Notes: generated from the letters alone by a model not told the origin. Positions 1 through 11,224 are shown, numbered from the stretch's first letter. The stretch: DNA of 64,000 nt from Diabrotica undecimpunctata (GCF_040954645.1 NC_092807.1:49359991-49423990), one strand, 5' to 3'. Numbers and translations: made by a program.

Positions 1-259
1 CTTTAAGGTAAATACCCACACAGCCAGACACAAAATTTTAAAAACAGATACAATACAAGGATTACGCAGGAATTACACTCTTTTCGTCCAGGGGCCGATT
101 AGGGCATTTTTATAAACGATAAAAGGTAGGTCTCGGACAGATAGGTATACATACATTAAGGAAAGACATCAGGTATCAACAAAGATGGTTATATCTGTAT
201 ATTCGTTGTTCTGACGAAAGACAGCAAACAATCGTAAATTTCTTTTCTGTCTAAAGCAA

Positions 260-1703
260 GGAGATGCAGTATATTATATGGGCTTTCAAAGTTTAATTTC
301 CTGGACAACATCATCAAAAGATGTGGTCCAGGTTACCAATTTTATTACAGGCTTCACAGAGATCACACTCAAGTATTTTTATTTTAAATAAATGTGCTGG
401 ATAACATGCGTGACCAAACTTCTTTCTGCTGACAGTAGTTATACTTTTTCGACTGTAATCGTACTCATTGTACCAAGGTTTTCTCCTTAATTTGGTTTCA
501 AGTCTGGTGTAACGTGTTGGATTTGTAAAGCTGTACTCTTGCCATAAATAGGCCCATTTCTTCATCATTCTCTGTTTTGCTATGATTATTTGTTCATGTG
601 TGGTTAATTCGTAATTTATTTTTTCCTCCATTACTATGCTTTCTTTGGCAATTTGATCTGCAATTTCATTGTTTTATAATTATATATATAATTTTAAGAA
701 TGGAGAGTGAATCGGAAAAGATTATAGCATTCTGATCCTCTTTCTGATGAACATATTCTAGTGATTTTAGAATTGCTATTGCCTCAGCTGTGAAGATATA
801 TGTGTTTTTGTTTAACTTATATTTTTTCAGTATACGTTTAGGTATTACGAAAGCCCAACCTGTACCATCGGTGTTTTTTTATCCATCAGTGTATATAGTG
901 ACGTAGTTTGGATGTTCTTCCAAAATTTGATTTATGACTATACTATTAAATGATGCCAACTCCGAATAAAGGGGTATATTCACATCACAGCAAACAAAGC
1001 GGTTAGGTCGTATTCGTTTAACTTATATATGCTGCTAATGAATGATGAGTTTTTCTTTAGCGACTTAATAATCATTTTCTCAGCTAAAAATGATCTTCTC
1101 AGTTCTAACCTAGGAAAAAAAATAGAGGTTCGATTGCTTCAGCTAACGGTTCAATTTGTGAAGATTTCATTGCTCCCAGACATATTCTGAGTGATTTGTT
1201 TTGTATAATATCCAGCTTACGTAGATTTGTTTTATTGGCTGTTCCATAAAGTGTAAAACCATAATCAATTATTGATCTTATGTAAGCTTTATAGAAGATT
1301 AGAGTTGTTTGAGGTTCTGCACCCAACCAAGTTCGCATAATGGATTTTAAGAAGTTTAGTCCTTTATTACATTTTGTCTCTATTTGTTCAATATGAAGTT
1401 TCCAGGTAAATTTTCTGTCTAATGTGATTCTTAAGTATTTGACATTGGTATCCACCGATAATTCTATACCATCTATTGTAATTTTCTGCATCGGTTTCAT
1501 GTTATGCCGGGTGAAGATTATAACTTTGGATTTTTCTGCGGAGATTTGTAGCCCTACATCAATTATGGATCTTAAAACGAGTTTCGTGCTGGAATTCAAA
1601 CGATTGATGCATTTATCGAGATATTTGCTATGTGTAAACATAACAAAATCATCGGTATATTATAATGTTTGCTTTAGATATGGAGGTGTGTAAATTAGTA
1701 GTA

Positions 1704-1757
<54 letters not shown>

Positions 1758-2135
1758 GTAATGGTGCAAGGACAGATCCTTGTGGCAAACCTAAATTTGC
1801 AGTTTGGTATTTTACTGGGCACCCATAATGTCCTCTAAGCCCTACTTGCCTGTTTATATATATTTTGCATATTATTATCGTGTTAGCAGCTTCTTGAGGG
1901 ATTTGTAATTGCATCATTTTTTCCTGTAAGATGAACCAGTTAACATTGTAGTAGGCACATTTACCATCTAGAAACATGGTTCCATTATACTCGTTTTCAG
2001 TTAAGCGTATTTGTATGTCTGTAACTCAGTGCGTCACCGCATCTGTGGTACCAAAACCTTTTTTAAAACCATATTGTGTAGTTGGCAGAGCGCCGAAATA
2101 ATTTTTTAATCCACAATAAAACACTCGTGCTTTCA
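260..2135 (-). pseudogene. I-clade LINE, RT plus RNase H remnant
   Basis: Decayed non-LTR retrotransposon read on the minus strand. From high to low coordinates I see the RT fingers (QYGFKKG near 2070), the palm motif GLPQGSVLAPLLFN (about 1780), a YLRITLDRKFTW and FYKAYIRSIIDYG thumb region (1105-1641), an RNase H stretch with TAEAIAIL and FSDSLS (about 700-800), and a C-terminal RKPWYN / KFGHACYPAHL / CDLCEAC zinc-binding block (314-631). An RNase H after the RT is known for the I group. Frameshifts, a stop and an expanded TA tract break the frame, and the endonuclease half is missing, so it is dead. Clade assignment is by motif order only. Confidence 0.75.
1705..1751. repeat. (TA)n microsatellite inside LINE RT
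   Basis: About 47 bp of pure TA sitting exactly where the RT motif LLFN-I-Y is encoded. On the minus strand the tract reads as alternating I and Y residues, so the frame stays open through it. Confidence 0.95.
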
Positions 2136-2259
2136 ATAAACGCACTTTCTGAGGTAGCAGGCTAACGGTTTATTGCAGTTTTAAGTATCATTCAATTATT
2201 TAGTGTAATTTTTAACTTTAAAAACTAAAAATGACTGAAATTGCCCTCAATATAATGGA

Positions 2260-2430
2260 TATTATATCCATGCAGTTTAAAAACATTTAAGGATGTCTGG
2301 TCTCAGTTAATACAAAACAGTCAATATCATTTTCTATTTGTTTTATGTAAATATTAAACTCAGCAAAGTTTTTAATAATGAGACTCATATTTTGGTGCAA
2401 AACATGAAAAGAGTCGTTCTTATTGGAACA
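2260..2430 (-). pseudogene. LINE AP-endonuclease scrap
   Basis: Minus-strand translation gives an HQN block, then a spaced IKQIENDIDCFVLTETRHP block. This resembles the first and second conserved blocks of LINE apurinic endonucleases (HQN..., then D.....TET). No other part of this LINE is visible next to it, so it is a short relic of uncertain clade. Confidence 0.45.
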
Positions 2431-2713
2431 CAAATTATATTGGTTTATGGAGTCAACTACGTTTGTATCAATAGAAGTTTAATTAGTATATTCCAGAAAT
2501 GAAATCATGTTACAAATTAATATAGCTTACCAGTATTACTAATTAATAAGTTAAAACCAACGATGTAATATACTAAGAATGGAACCTGTTGATATTTTTA
2601 CATGTAGCTGATCAACTACGGAACTGTCACATTATCGGCTACAATGTCCGCCGTGAAAGATGATTAATGTAAATATTAGTTATCCCCGATATTTTAATGT
2701 CAAATAGGTAACA

Positions 2714-3317
2714 TCTTATATACTAAAACGCTAAGCCCTTTTCTTCTCCACCACTTTACTCAAAAACCATATTAGATAATTAAAATATTTTTTCGGAATA
2801 TTATTAGTATTACGTATGAGATTGTCAAGATATACTTTTGGTACAAAAATTCACTTCCGGTTTTGAGATGACCGAAAGTTAAAATTTACTTTAAGTTTTA
2901 GACCCCACAATATATGGATCGAAAGGTCTCGTCGAGACGAATCTAAATATGTACTTCCGGTTGCGATCCGACACCGGAAGTGACCCGAAACGCGCATAAA
3001 ACGTCAAGATAGAGCAAATCTGACACCGGATTCGTGATCAGCATGCAAAATTAACTGCTAAATGATATCCATGTCGACATTTGATGAACTAAAAATTGCA
3101 TTCCGGTTTTGAGGTCGACTTCCGGTTTCGTTTTTATTAGTCAAATCAATAGAGAATTCAACGTAGAGTTCAAAAGTGTAAGTTCACGAAACTATCATTT
3201 ATAGTTTTTGAGTTATTGATAAAAATATTTTTACTTCCGGTCATTGTATATATTTTATATTTTTCTCGCAAAATAAAAATTTCATTTAAAAAACTCGATG
3301 TCGAGTTGGTCCGCTAG
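2714..3317 (+). mobile_element. non-autonomous Helitron, 604 bp
   Basis: The 5' end is TC (TCTTATATACTAAAACGC). The 3' end is a perfect 7-bp-stem hairpin, AACTCGA-TG-TCGAGTT (3292-3307), six bases, then CTAG. The flanking bases are A (2713) and T (3318), the known A|T Helitron target with no duplication. The interior has no ORF but repeats ACTTCCGGT or its complement several times (near 2853, 2954, 2974, 3118 and 3233). Rep/helicase would have to come from a full-length relative elsewhere. The end structure makes this call strong. Confidence 0.88.
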
Positions 3318-3820
3318 TTATATGTTAAGTCAATAATTTAATGTATTCTTCTTGGTAAATCAATAAATTCGTTAATTTTTAATATTTTGCAAAGATGTCA
3401 ACATTATTTTGCATTCATGAGTTAAAAAGAAAAATGAAAATTTGGCTACTTAAAAGCCCTGCTTATCCAGTACTTCCATACAGTAATAAAATATGGACCC
3501 TTATAGATGTATTCACAAAAAACTGAAGGCGTTTGAAATCTGGCCACATGTGAAGTTAGTCCGGATTCCCTGGAAGAATCATATATCCAATATAAAAGTA
3601 TTAAGAAGACAACATTAGACATGGAAGTTTTTAAAACAGTTCAAATATGCAAGCTTGTATATTTACTCATATATGAAGCGGGCCCTAGGCAAAATTGTAA
3701 TTGCGGGCCTATTTTTTAGTCAACTTATATAGAAGTAAAAAACTTCAGAAATTTGTATTTCGGTATAAAAAATGTAATCAAAACTTGTTAAAAGTGTCGT
3801 CCAAAATTTATAGATACATA

Positions 3821-3850
3821 ACGTTTTCGATCTAGCTCAGATCATCCTCA
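3821..3850 (-). ncRNA. hammerhead-ribozyme-like core
   Basis: On the minus strand: CTGAGGA, a hairpin (GATCT / AGATC, five-base loop), then GAAA-ACG. This is the hammerhead catalytic core CUGANGA - stem II - GAAA. Stems I and III and cleavage are not proven from sequence. Confidence 0.6.
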
Positions 3851-4165
3851 GTGCCTTCTTTTGGTACTTGTAGCTAACACTAAAATTGCAGCAGAGACAA
3901 TAATATATGATTTTAACACACAGTTGGTCTGTGTGGTTTTAACTGACAAGAACCACGTGTTTAAGACGAGCAAAGAAACATGTTGCTCTTTAAGTATTAA
4001 CATTGACAACCATTGTCATCGACCTAGGGTCGCATTATAATTGAAATATGTAAACCATATATATTGATGTCTCCACTGCAATTTTAGTGTAAGCTACAAG
4101 TACCAAAATAAGGCACTGTAGACGTTATGTATTTATAAATTTTGGACGACATTTTTAACAAGTTT

Positions 4166-4170
4166 TAATC
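4166..4170. repeat. target-site duplication TAATC (left)
   Basis: TAATC directly before the 3' LTR. The same five bases follow the 5' LTR at 10942-10946. Five bases is a usual duplication length for BEL/Pao integrases. Confidence 0.85.
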
Positions 4171-5276
4171 TGTTGCGTTCTGCACATACGATGACCTCAA
4201 TATAACAATTGGGGTCATCCTGAAGGGGGAGAGAAGATATTTTGTTCAATCTAGAACACGCTGGTTTCCCCCTTTTTAGATTGGGTAAGTATATTAAAAT
4301 AAAAGAAATGAAAGCAAGTGGACTGTATAAAACTCTATTTTAAAAAGAGGTGAAATAAACCATAAATATACATAACCCAATATACCTACAATTATAAATA
4401 AAGAAGAATATAAACTTAAAAGAAGAAGAATATATGTAGTACAAACTTACACACAAAAAGAGAACCATAAACAAAACAAAACTGTCGATTGTATATATAT
4501 ACCACGTTATAGATAGAAATAATATACAACAAATAAAAAATATGAATATATATGTCATATAAAAACAAATTATTAAACTCAATGCAAAAGTATACTCATA
4601 ATACACATTATGAGTTAATATTAGGTAATAAAATACACAACACTGTGATATATATACAAAAAGAATAGTGAAATTATTATAATATAAAAAATATACAAAT
4701 CTACATAAAGGTAATGAAATGTTCTCAATCAAGTTCAATCGCGATCGCGGCACAACAGATAAAAGTTCGAAGCAAATATGACATCTATATACCAAGTAAA
4801 CGTACTTGATATATGCAGCAACAAAATTATGGTGTATTGTAGCTTACCCCATAAATCACAGCACCAACCGCTATTACCAACGTCTTCATCGACGTATACC
4901 AGGAACCACAAAATTCATGCAACTTGTCTGCATCAAATCGACTTCCTCGGCCAAAGGACCGATGCAAAGTCCAAGGTACTCTTAACCCAAACGCACACAC
5001 ATGTGTGTGGTTTGAGAGATAAAACTCGACTCTGATTTTGACCGCAATGAAGTGTCTCGACGCGCTGATCTTAACTTCAAAAACACATATTCTTATCTGG
5101 CATATGGAACTCGCCCTTATCTCGCAGATGGCTCGTCTTGGAATGTTTAGCCCTTAAAACTGCTGTGCCCTTGTACACGCAAATCTCGTTTAAATATACT
5201 ACGGGGAGAATCAAAACTAACACAAAAAAGTCTGTTCATATTACAAATGTTTATATATCGTTGCGAAACTGCAACA
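4171..5276 (-). repeat. 3' LTR of the BEL/Pao element
   Basis: 1106 bp, matching 9834-10941 along its whole length with a few substitutions and small indels. Termini form the short inverted repeat TGTTGC...GCAACA. AT-rich with no convincing gene; open frames in both copies are hydrophobic by composition. Confidence 0.92.
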
Positions 5277-5287
5277 TTCTCCCCGCG
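5277..5287 (-). other. polypurine tract
   Basis: Minus-strand CGCGGGGAGAA lies immediately before the 3' LTR, where plus-strand DNA synthesis of an LTR element is primed. Purine run of nine bases after CGC. Confidence 0.75.
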
Positions 5288-6320
5288 TTGGCATACGTGC
5301 CAATAAAACACAACTGTACTTTGCACTCCCGACGCCACACTTAAAATACTACAAAGCTTTACATTAACAGAAGAGCACAAAGAACAATAACTTATACATA
5401 CGATAATAGGTTACAAATACATAACTAGATACTAAATATACATCACTACAATTATACAATTCTCAGTACTATACATAAAACAGATTTCCTCTCTTATAGG
5501 AAGTGCATTCCTCTATTATCCTAGGATACAATACATGAACATGTAACTACTCAAGCGAGGCCTCAGGATATCATGGACGGACCAGTTAACCAACGGGACC
5601 GTATGAAAAAGAAAGAGGAAAGAAGGAAAAGTGATGTATATGATTAGAAGGCAACAATCAGAAAGTCTCGGACACATGATGAGAGACGGCACTCAATATA
5701 AATACTACAAATAACCTTCTAATAGTTCTCGACAAGCAAGGAAATGGGAGAAGACAAATATCCTGGTTAACAAACCTAAGGAAATGGTTCTCCGCAACAA
5801 CAAATAAGTCAAGGGCAAATAAACAGAATATTTGTAGCCGGAATGGCCACTAAAATATTCGAAACAAATACGCAGCAAAGGCAAAAGAAATATCGTATGA
5901 ATTCTAATACTGTCCCTAGATATTAGCAATCTACCTGGACAGACATAATCATGACGAATATGCGAAAATGCAAAACGAAGAAACTATATTCTTCCATAAG
6001 CTTTATCCATAAAAGATAATTATGATAATTTGAACAACAATAAGCAAATTATATCTCAGGTTGAGACTTAGCTCCCTCTCGATAAAAAAGTGGCGACTAA
6101 TTCTAAGCTAGGAGTAGACTTAGTCAATTAGAATAAATCAGGCCTTTTTTTTACATAAAAAGGCAATTTTGAAACGAACGAAAAACAAAAATGGTGCTAC
6201 TCCTAAGAATTCTTTGTACCTTAAATAATTGGTACAATGTCAATAGAAAATGTCTTAACTCTCCAAACGTTGAAACCGTTATTTTATTATAACGTGGCGC
6301 AAACAGATAAACAAATAAAG
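5288..6320 (-). other. BEL/Pao 3' non-coding stretch
   Basis: About 1 kb between the end of the ORF and the polypurine tract. I see no integrase catalytic motif or other conserved pol block here on either strand. It may be 3' UTR plus heavily altered pol sequence. Confidence 0.5.
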
Positions 6321-7790
6321 CTACGTAAGCTTTAAGCAAAAATATATCCCATAATCTATGGCAATAAAAAGAAATCTCGAACAGGTAACACAATGATAGA
6401 TGGGATTCTCGACGTTATAAAATATGCAACAACTAAGTCCGAAATGCTGTCTACAATTGGACGTACCTTGGGGCCTTACATGTCCCAATACGTGTGTTTC
6501 AAACATCTTTAGAACAACTAGATTGTTCGAAGAAAGAAGAAAATGATGCTTTTGAGTATAAGGAATGGTAGCATTCCTCAACATACCGCTAACTACTGTC
6601 GTACGGTGAATAATTTCCTCTGGAAATAAATTCGGAATATCCAACTGATTATCCGGATTGGCAATACCGGATTGCAACGATTCCAATATACGAGGAAACG
6701 AGAGACTTTTTAAGTTTGGAACAATAAGCAATTCAGCTTGCTTTTTACGAACGTTTCTGATGAAACAAAACACAAATGCCTTTCCTCGGCGTAAACTAGA
6801 AAGATAGGAGTACGTTTTAAACATATGTACTCCGAATGCTAAATCTAGAGATGGGTGTAATGCCACTCTAGGAACTTTTGACCCAATTATGGTCGCAATA
6901 TCTAAGTTATTAGATTCTTTAAAATTGTCTCTGTCACGAGACGACAAGAATTTTGGCTCACAATGCCAAAATTTTGATCGAGCAAGTGTATCGGGGTTAG
7001 CTCCCCGCGAAGCTGTATTGGCAGCGTCATCATCAGACGCCCCATCATGGAAGTCGTGCAAAGAAAAATGCTTGGGTAAGGATTGAATATTAAAATGGAC
7101 CTGAGGTCCAGAGAGATGTACATTATCAAAGGATAGCCCCGAAAAAGAACTCGCGCTTGTATGAGCGTCACGAGTCTTGTAGGACTCTCTATCATTTACC
7201 ACTGCAACAGGTGGAAGGGAATATGCAATACTGCTAAGGCCCGCAGGTAATGCCTTAGGGACAGTATCTACATGAGCTAAAGTCGAGGATAGCTGACCTG
7301 ATGAACTAAGCGCCATCACACGAGGTATTTGAGACGTGGATGTCTCGAAAGAAGGTTGAGGTTGTGAAAAAGATGAGTCTTTTAACATATAATTTTGAGA
7401 AGATTTAACTACATTGAGTAGATGGCATAAATCTGAAATAAGTTTGGAAGGTCTTTCCCCCACATGTAACCTAGAAGAACAATGGGATGCACTACCTACT
7501 TTATAATACGTAAAGGATGAGAGGACGGGCTCCCATATTATAAGTCCCATTGCCTTACAAAACAAATCATCTACAATGTTTCGATCCTCGCTATCTTCAG
7601 CGGAATCTACCAATAAGTTCTCGATTGCATCCTGTGCGCATTCATATTTATCATACTCAACCTGTAAATACTCACGACGAACTTTCAAAAGATAATCAAT
7701 ATCGACCAATGAAACATTTTCTGCAATCCAATTACAGTGACGAATAATTGCATTCTTGGCAGACCGTCTCTTGAATTTGAGGGTGTCCAT
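6321..7790 (-). CDS. gag / pol-tail fusion ORF of the BEL/Pao element
   Basis: 489 codons, open from an ATG at 7788-7790. Residues 1-100 look like the basic, helical N-terminal domain of BEL/Pao gag (KFKRRSAK start). Residues 130-250 are Ser/Pro-rich. Near residue 255 it changes abruptly to pol-type sequence: TASRGANPDTL then KFWHCEPKFL, which matches the end of RNase H and the following linker of BEL/Pao pol, then FCFIRNVRKK. From residue 430, ETH...GH...CVTC resembles the HHCC zinc domain of the integrase. The catalytic core does not follow, and the frame ends in non-conserved sequence. Most of pol has been deleted while the reading frame survived. Whether the fusion protein is made is unknown. 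Confidence 0.7.
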   Translation of the reverse strand: MDTLKFKRRSAKNAIIRHCNWIAENVSLVDIDYLLKVRREYLQVEYDKYECAQDAIENLLVDSAEDSEDRNIVDDLFCKAMGLIIWEPVLSSFTYYKVGSASHCSSRLHVGERPSKLISDLCHLLNVVKSSQNYMLKDSSFSQPQPSFETSTSQIPRVMALSSSGQLSSTLAHVDTVPKALPAGLSSIAYSLPPVAVVNDRESYKTRDAHTSASSFSGLSFDNVHLSGPQVHFNIQSLPKHFSLHDFHDGASDDDAANTASRGANPDTLARSKFWHCEPKFLSSRDRDNFKESNNLDIATIIGSKVPRVALHPSLDLAFGVHMFKTYSYLSSLRRGKAFVFCFIRNVRKKQAELLIVPNLKSLSFPRILESLQSGIANPDNQLDIPNLFPEEIIHRTTVVSGMLRNATIPYTQKHHFLLSSNNLVVLKMFETHVLGHVRPQGTSNCRQHFGLSCCIFYNVENPIYHCVTCSRFLFIAIDYGIYFCLKLT

Positions 7791-7799
7791 TGTTTAGAC

Positions 7800-9720
7800 A
7801 AAAATGGAGCAGCTAATATTTAAAACTGGCAAGACAAAAAGAAAAAGATTGTGAACGAGTAAAAGTAATTGTAAATCCCTGGATTTGTCACAGAAACAAA
7901 CCAAAGAGATACTTTTAATAGTCGAAAGCAGGTCTCTATAATAAGACAACTACAACCAAAATAAAAAAGAACAGTCTCCACAGACCAGTTATCTTATCAA
8001 GGAAAAGATATACCCAACATAAAACGATTACAATCTGTTACTAATGTCCCTACAATCAGGAAAAATTAAACAAAAAAATGGTTGCAATAACCGAAAATAC
8101 TTTTTCCAACCTCACAAACACTAACGAACACAAAAGAAGAAATGTTTCTACAGACTGGGTATCTTTTTTCACAAAATAATTACCCCAATGTAAATGGTTA
8201 TACTAACCGTAATAAGGTCTCTAGCATAAGAAAACCTAAACAAGTAAAAGTAAGAATGTCTTTCGGCAGACGGAGTATATGCTTAGACAAAAGAAATACT
8301 CCACTAAAGGCACTATGAAAAAATCAGAAAAAAATGGGTATAAAAACCTGAAAAAGGTCTCTGTCATAAGAGCACCTTGAATAAAGTATATAAAAAAAAT
8401 ATAGTCTTTCGACAGACTAGTTATCTTTCAGTATAAAAGAAGTCTCAATGTAAGATGGTTATAAAAACCTTAAAAAGGTCTCTGTAAAAAGAGCACCTTG
8501 AAAATTGATTAATGTAAAGTACAAAATCGTCTTTTTGCAGACAACTGGATATCTTTTAGTATAAAAGATATACCGTAATGTAAAATGGGTATAACAACCG
8601 CAAAAAAGGCCTCTGTCAGAAGAGAACCTCGAAAAAGCAATGTAAAAAAAGAAATAGTCTTTCGGCAGACTAGGTATCTTTTAGTAGAAAAGAATTATAT
8701 ATACAATAAATGGTTATAACAACCACGAAAAGAAGGTCTCTGTCAGAAGAGCACCTGGAACAAAGAATGTAAAGAATAAATAGTCTTTCGGCAGACTAGG
8801 TATCGTCTTTCGGCGGACGAGTAGGTATCTTTTTACATAAAACAAATACCTGACTATATAGTTATGATAACCGCAAAAAGGTATACAGTAAATAAACCTT
8901 GTACAACGTAAAAAGTAAAATGTCTTTCGGCAGACTGGGCAACTTTTCAGATAAAAGAAAACCCGACTATACTATGGTTGTGATAACCGCAATAAGGTCT
9001 CTAGCATAAGAGAACCTCGACAACGAAATAGTCTTTCGGCAGACTAGGTATCGTCTTTCGGCAGACGACTGGGTATCTTTTCAGTTAAAAGAAATACCCG
9101 ACTATACTATGGTTGTGATAACCGCAATAAGGTCTCTAGCATAAGAGAACCCCGACAAAGAAATAGTCTTTCGGCAGACTAGGTATCTTTTAGTAGAAAA
9201 GAATTATATATACAATAAATGGTTATAACAACCACGAAAAGAAGGTCTCTGTCAGAAGAGCACCTGGAACAAAGAATGTAAAGAATAAATAGTCTTTCGG
9301 CAGACTAGGTATCGTCTTTCGGCAGACGAGTAGGTATCTTTTTACATAAAACAAATACCTGACCATATAGTTATGATAACCGCAAAAAGGTATACAGTAA
9401 ATAAACCTTGTACAACGTAAAAAGTAAAATGTCTTTCGGCAGACTGGGCAACTTTTCAGATAAAAGAAAACCCGACTATACTATGGTTGTGATAACCGCA
9501 ATAAGGTCTCTAGCATAAGAGAACCTCGACAACGAAATAGTCTTTCGGCAGACTAGGTATCGTCTTTCGGCAGACGACTGGGTATCTTTACAAATAAAAG
9601 AAATACCCCCAACAAATAGTTATCACAACCAACTAGGCTCCTACCATAAGGAAACCGTAAACAACGACATATTAACAGGTTATCATAACCGACAAGGCTC
9701 CTACCATAAGGAAACCGCAA
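7800..9720 (-). repeat. hairpin-rich tandem repeat leader of the BEL/Pao element
   Basis: About 1.9 kb between primer site and ORF, built from repeated short modules. GTCTTTCGGCAGAC (self-complementary ends GTCT/AGAC) occurs 12 times exactly by my reading, plus variants. GGTCTCT..AGAGAACC, GGGTATCTTTT..AAAAGAAATACC and GGTTATAACAACC modules alternate with it, and each can pair with itself. A higher-order unit of about 509 bp is duplicated (from 8651 and from 9160). There is no long ORF. In the element's RNA this is the 5' leader; a role in packaging, dimerisation or translation start is inference. Confidence 0.85.
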
Positions 9721-9813
9721 CTACACATGAAACAGAACATGGAAAAAGAGTATCTACTATCAGAGAACCCTAAACACACAAAAAAAAAAAAAAACAGAAA
9801 AAGAAGAAGAAAA

Positions 9814-9830
9814 TCCGGCTCGAAGGACCA
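9814..9830 (-). other. primer binding site, tRNA-Tyr type
   Basis: The plus strand reads TCCGGCTCGAAGGACCA, the 3' end of eukaryotic tRNA-Tyr with CCA as I recall it. Its complement on the sense strand is therefore a primer site, 3 bases inside the 5' LTR. All 17 bases match. Confidence 0.8.
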
Positions 9831-9833
9831 TTA

Positions 9834-10941
9834 TGTTGCGTTCTGCACATACGATGACCTCAATATAACAATTGGGGTCATTCTGAAGGGGGAGAGAAGA
9901 TATTTTGTTCAATCTAGAACACGCTGGTTTCCCCCTTTTTAGATTGGGTATGTATATTAAAATAAAAGAAATGAAAGCAAGTGGACTGTATAAAACTCTA
10001 TTTTAAAAAGAGGTGAAATAAACCATAAATATACATAACCCAATATACCTACAATTATAAATAAAGAAGAATATAAACTTAAAAGAAGAAGAATATATGT
10101 AGTACAAACTTACACACAAAAAGAGAACCATAAACAAAACAAAACTGTCGATTGTATATATATACCACGTTATAGATAGAAATAATATACAACAAATAAA
10201 AAATATGAATATATATGTCATATAAAAACAAATTATTAAACTCAATGCAAAAGTATACTCATAATACACATTATGAGTTAATATTAGGTAATAAAATACA
10301 CAACACTGTGGTATATATACAAAAAGAATAGTGAAATTAGTATAATATGAAAAATATACAAATCTACATAAAGGTAATGAAATGTTCTCAATCAAGTTCA
10401 ATCGCGATCGCGGCACAACAGATAAAAGTTCGAAGCAAATATGACATCTATATACCAAGTAAACGTACTTGATATATGCAGCAACAAAATTATGGTGTAT
10501 TGTAGCTTACCCCATAAATCACAGCACCAACCGCTATTACCAACGTCTTCATCGACGTACACCAGGAACCACAAAATTCATGCAACTTTTCTGCATCAAA
10601 CCGACTTCCTCGGTCAAAGGACCGATGCAAAGTGTCATAGGTACTCTTAACCCAAACGCACACACATGTGTGTGGTTTGAGAGATAAAACTCGACTCTGA
10701 TTTTGACCGCAATGAAGTGTCTCGACGCGCTGATCTTAACTTCAAAAACACATATTCTTATCTGGCATATGGAACTCGCCCTTATCTCGCAGATGGCTCG
10801 TCTTGGAATGTTTAGCCCTTAAAACTGCTGTGCCCTTGTACACGCAAATCTCGTTTAAATATACTACGGGGAGAATCAAAACTAACACAAAAAAGTCTGT
10901 TCATATTACAAATGTTTATATATCGTTGCGAAACTGCAACA
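9834..10941 (-). promoter_or_regulatory. 5' LTR of the BEL/Pao element
   Basis: 1108 bp copy of the LTR; in minus orientation it is the promoter-bearing 5' copy. It differs from the 3' LTR at scattered bases (for example near 10312, 10340 and 10637), which could be used to date the insertion. Exact promoter position is not visible. Confidence 0.88.
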
Positions 10942-10983
10942 TAATCAAATGTTTTTATACCAATATACAAATTTTGAAGTTTG
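10942..10983. repeat. inverted-repeat element (part 2) with right TSD
   Basis: Begins with the second TAATC (10942-10946) and continues the right arm of the element at 3741-4170; it pairs with about 3741-3775. Evidence for the order of insertion. Confidence 0.7.
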
Positions 10984-11224
10984 TTACTTCAGTATAAGTT
11001 TTTTAACTATGGTATACAGCAAACTACTGGTATTTTCCCATTAATTTTTATTTTTTAGTCATGACAAATACTTTGTGTCTGGTAATCTGGTTTGAAAGCA
11101 TATAGTGTGTAGTTTTATTTAATTACCGAAGAAAAAAAATATACAAGTACAAAAATTAAACAAACATGATTTATTAAAGCAAACAATAATACTTAAACAA
11201 TATATCCAGATTGATTATTTATAT

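Larger units (their letters stand above)
3741..4170. repeat. inverted-repeat element (part 1), split by BEL/Pao
   Basis: The left arm (about 3741-3912) is matched in reverse complement by 4058-4170 and then by 10942-10983 on the far side of the LTR retrotransposon. The two halves of the right arm join only if the LTR element and one copy of its TAATC duplication are removed, so this element was here first. The left arm keeps a hammerhead-like core (3821-3850). The right arm has lost it by a small deletion. No protein is encoded. Other inverted-repeat elements in the window show the same architecture. Confidence 0.75.
4171..10941 (-). mobile_element. BEL/Pao-type LTR retrotransposon, deletion derivative
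   Basis: Complete-ended LTR element in minus orientation: 5' LTR 9834-10941, primer site, long repeat leader, one 489-codon ORF, polypurine tract, 3' LTR 4171-5276, 5-bp TSD TAATC. LTRs start TGTTGC and end GCAACA. The LTRs are near-identical by eye, with scattered substitutions, so the insertion is fairly young. The ORF joins gag-like sequence to the end of RNase H and the integrase zinc domain. Protease, reverse transcriptase and the integrase core are missing, so it could only move with enzymes supplied by a relative. Placement in BEL/Pao rests on the D..A..ASRG and HHCC regions and is inference from family knowledge. Confidence 0.88.

Noticed and set aside
4340..4795. 151-codon hydrophobic open frame present in both LTRs
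   Set aside because: It lies wholly inside the LTR, is rich in F/Y/I/C from AT-rich composition, and shows no family features. Two copies exist only because the LTR is duplicated.
6889..7195. Frames on both strands within the BEL/Pao ORF
   Set aside because: Overlap a longer frame with recognisable gag/pol features and have none of their own.
8651..9586. CRISPR-like look of the regular repeats
   Set aside because: Repeats are unequal, spacers are themselves repeated, there are no cas genes, and the array lies between the primer site and ORF of an LTR element in a eukaryote.
9814..9830. Possible tRNA gene end
   Set aside because: Only the 3' 17 bases including CCA are present, and it sits 3 bases from an LTR, so it is a primer binding site.
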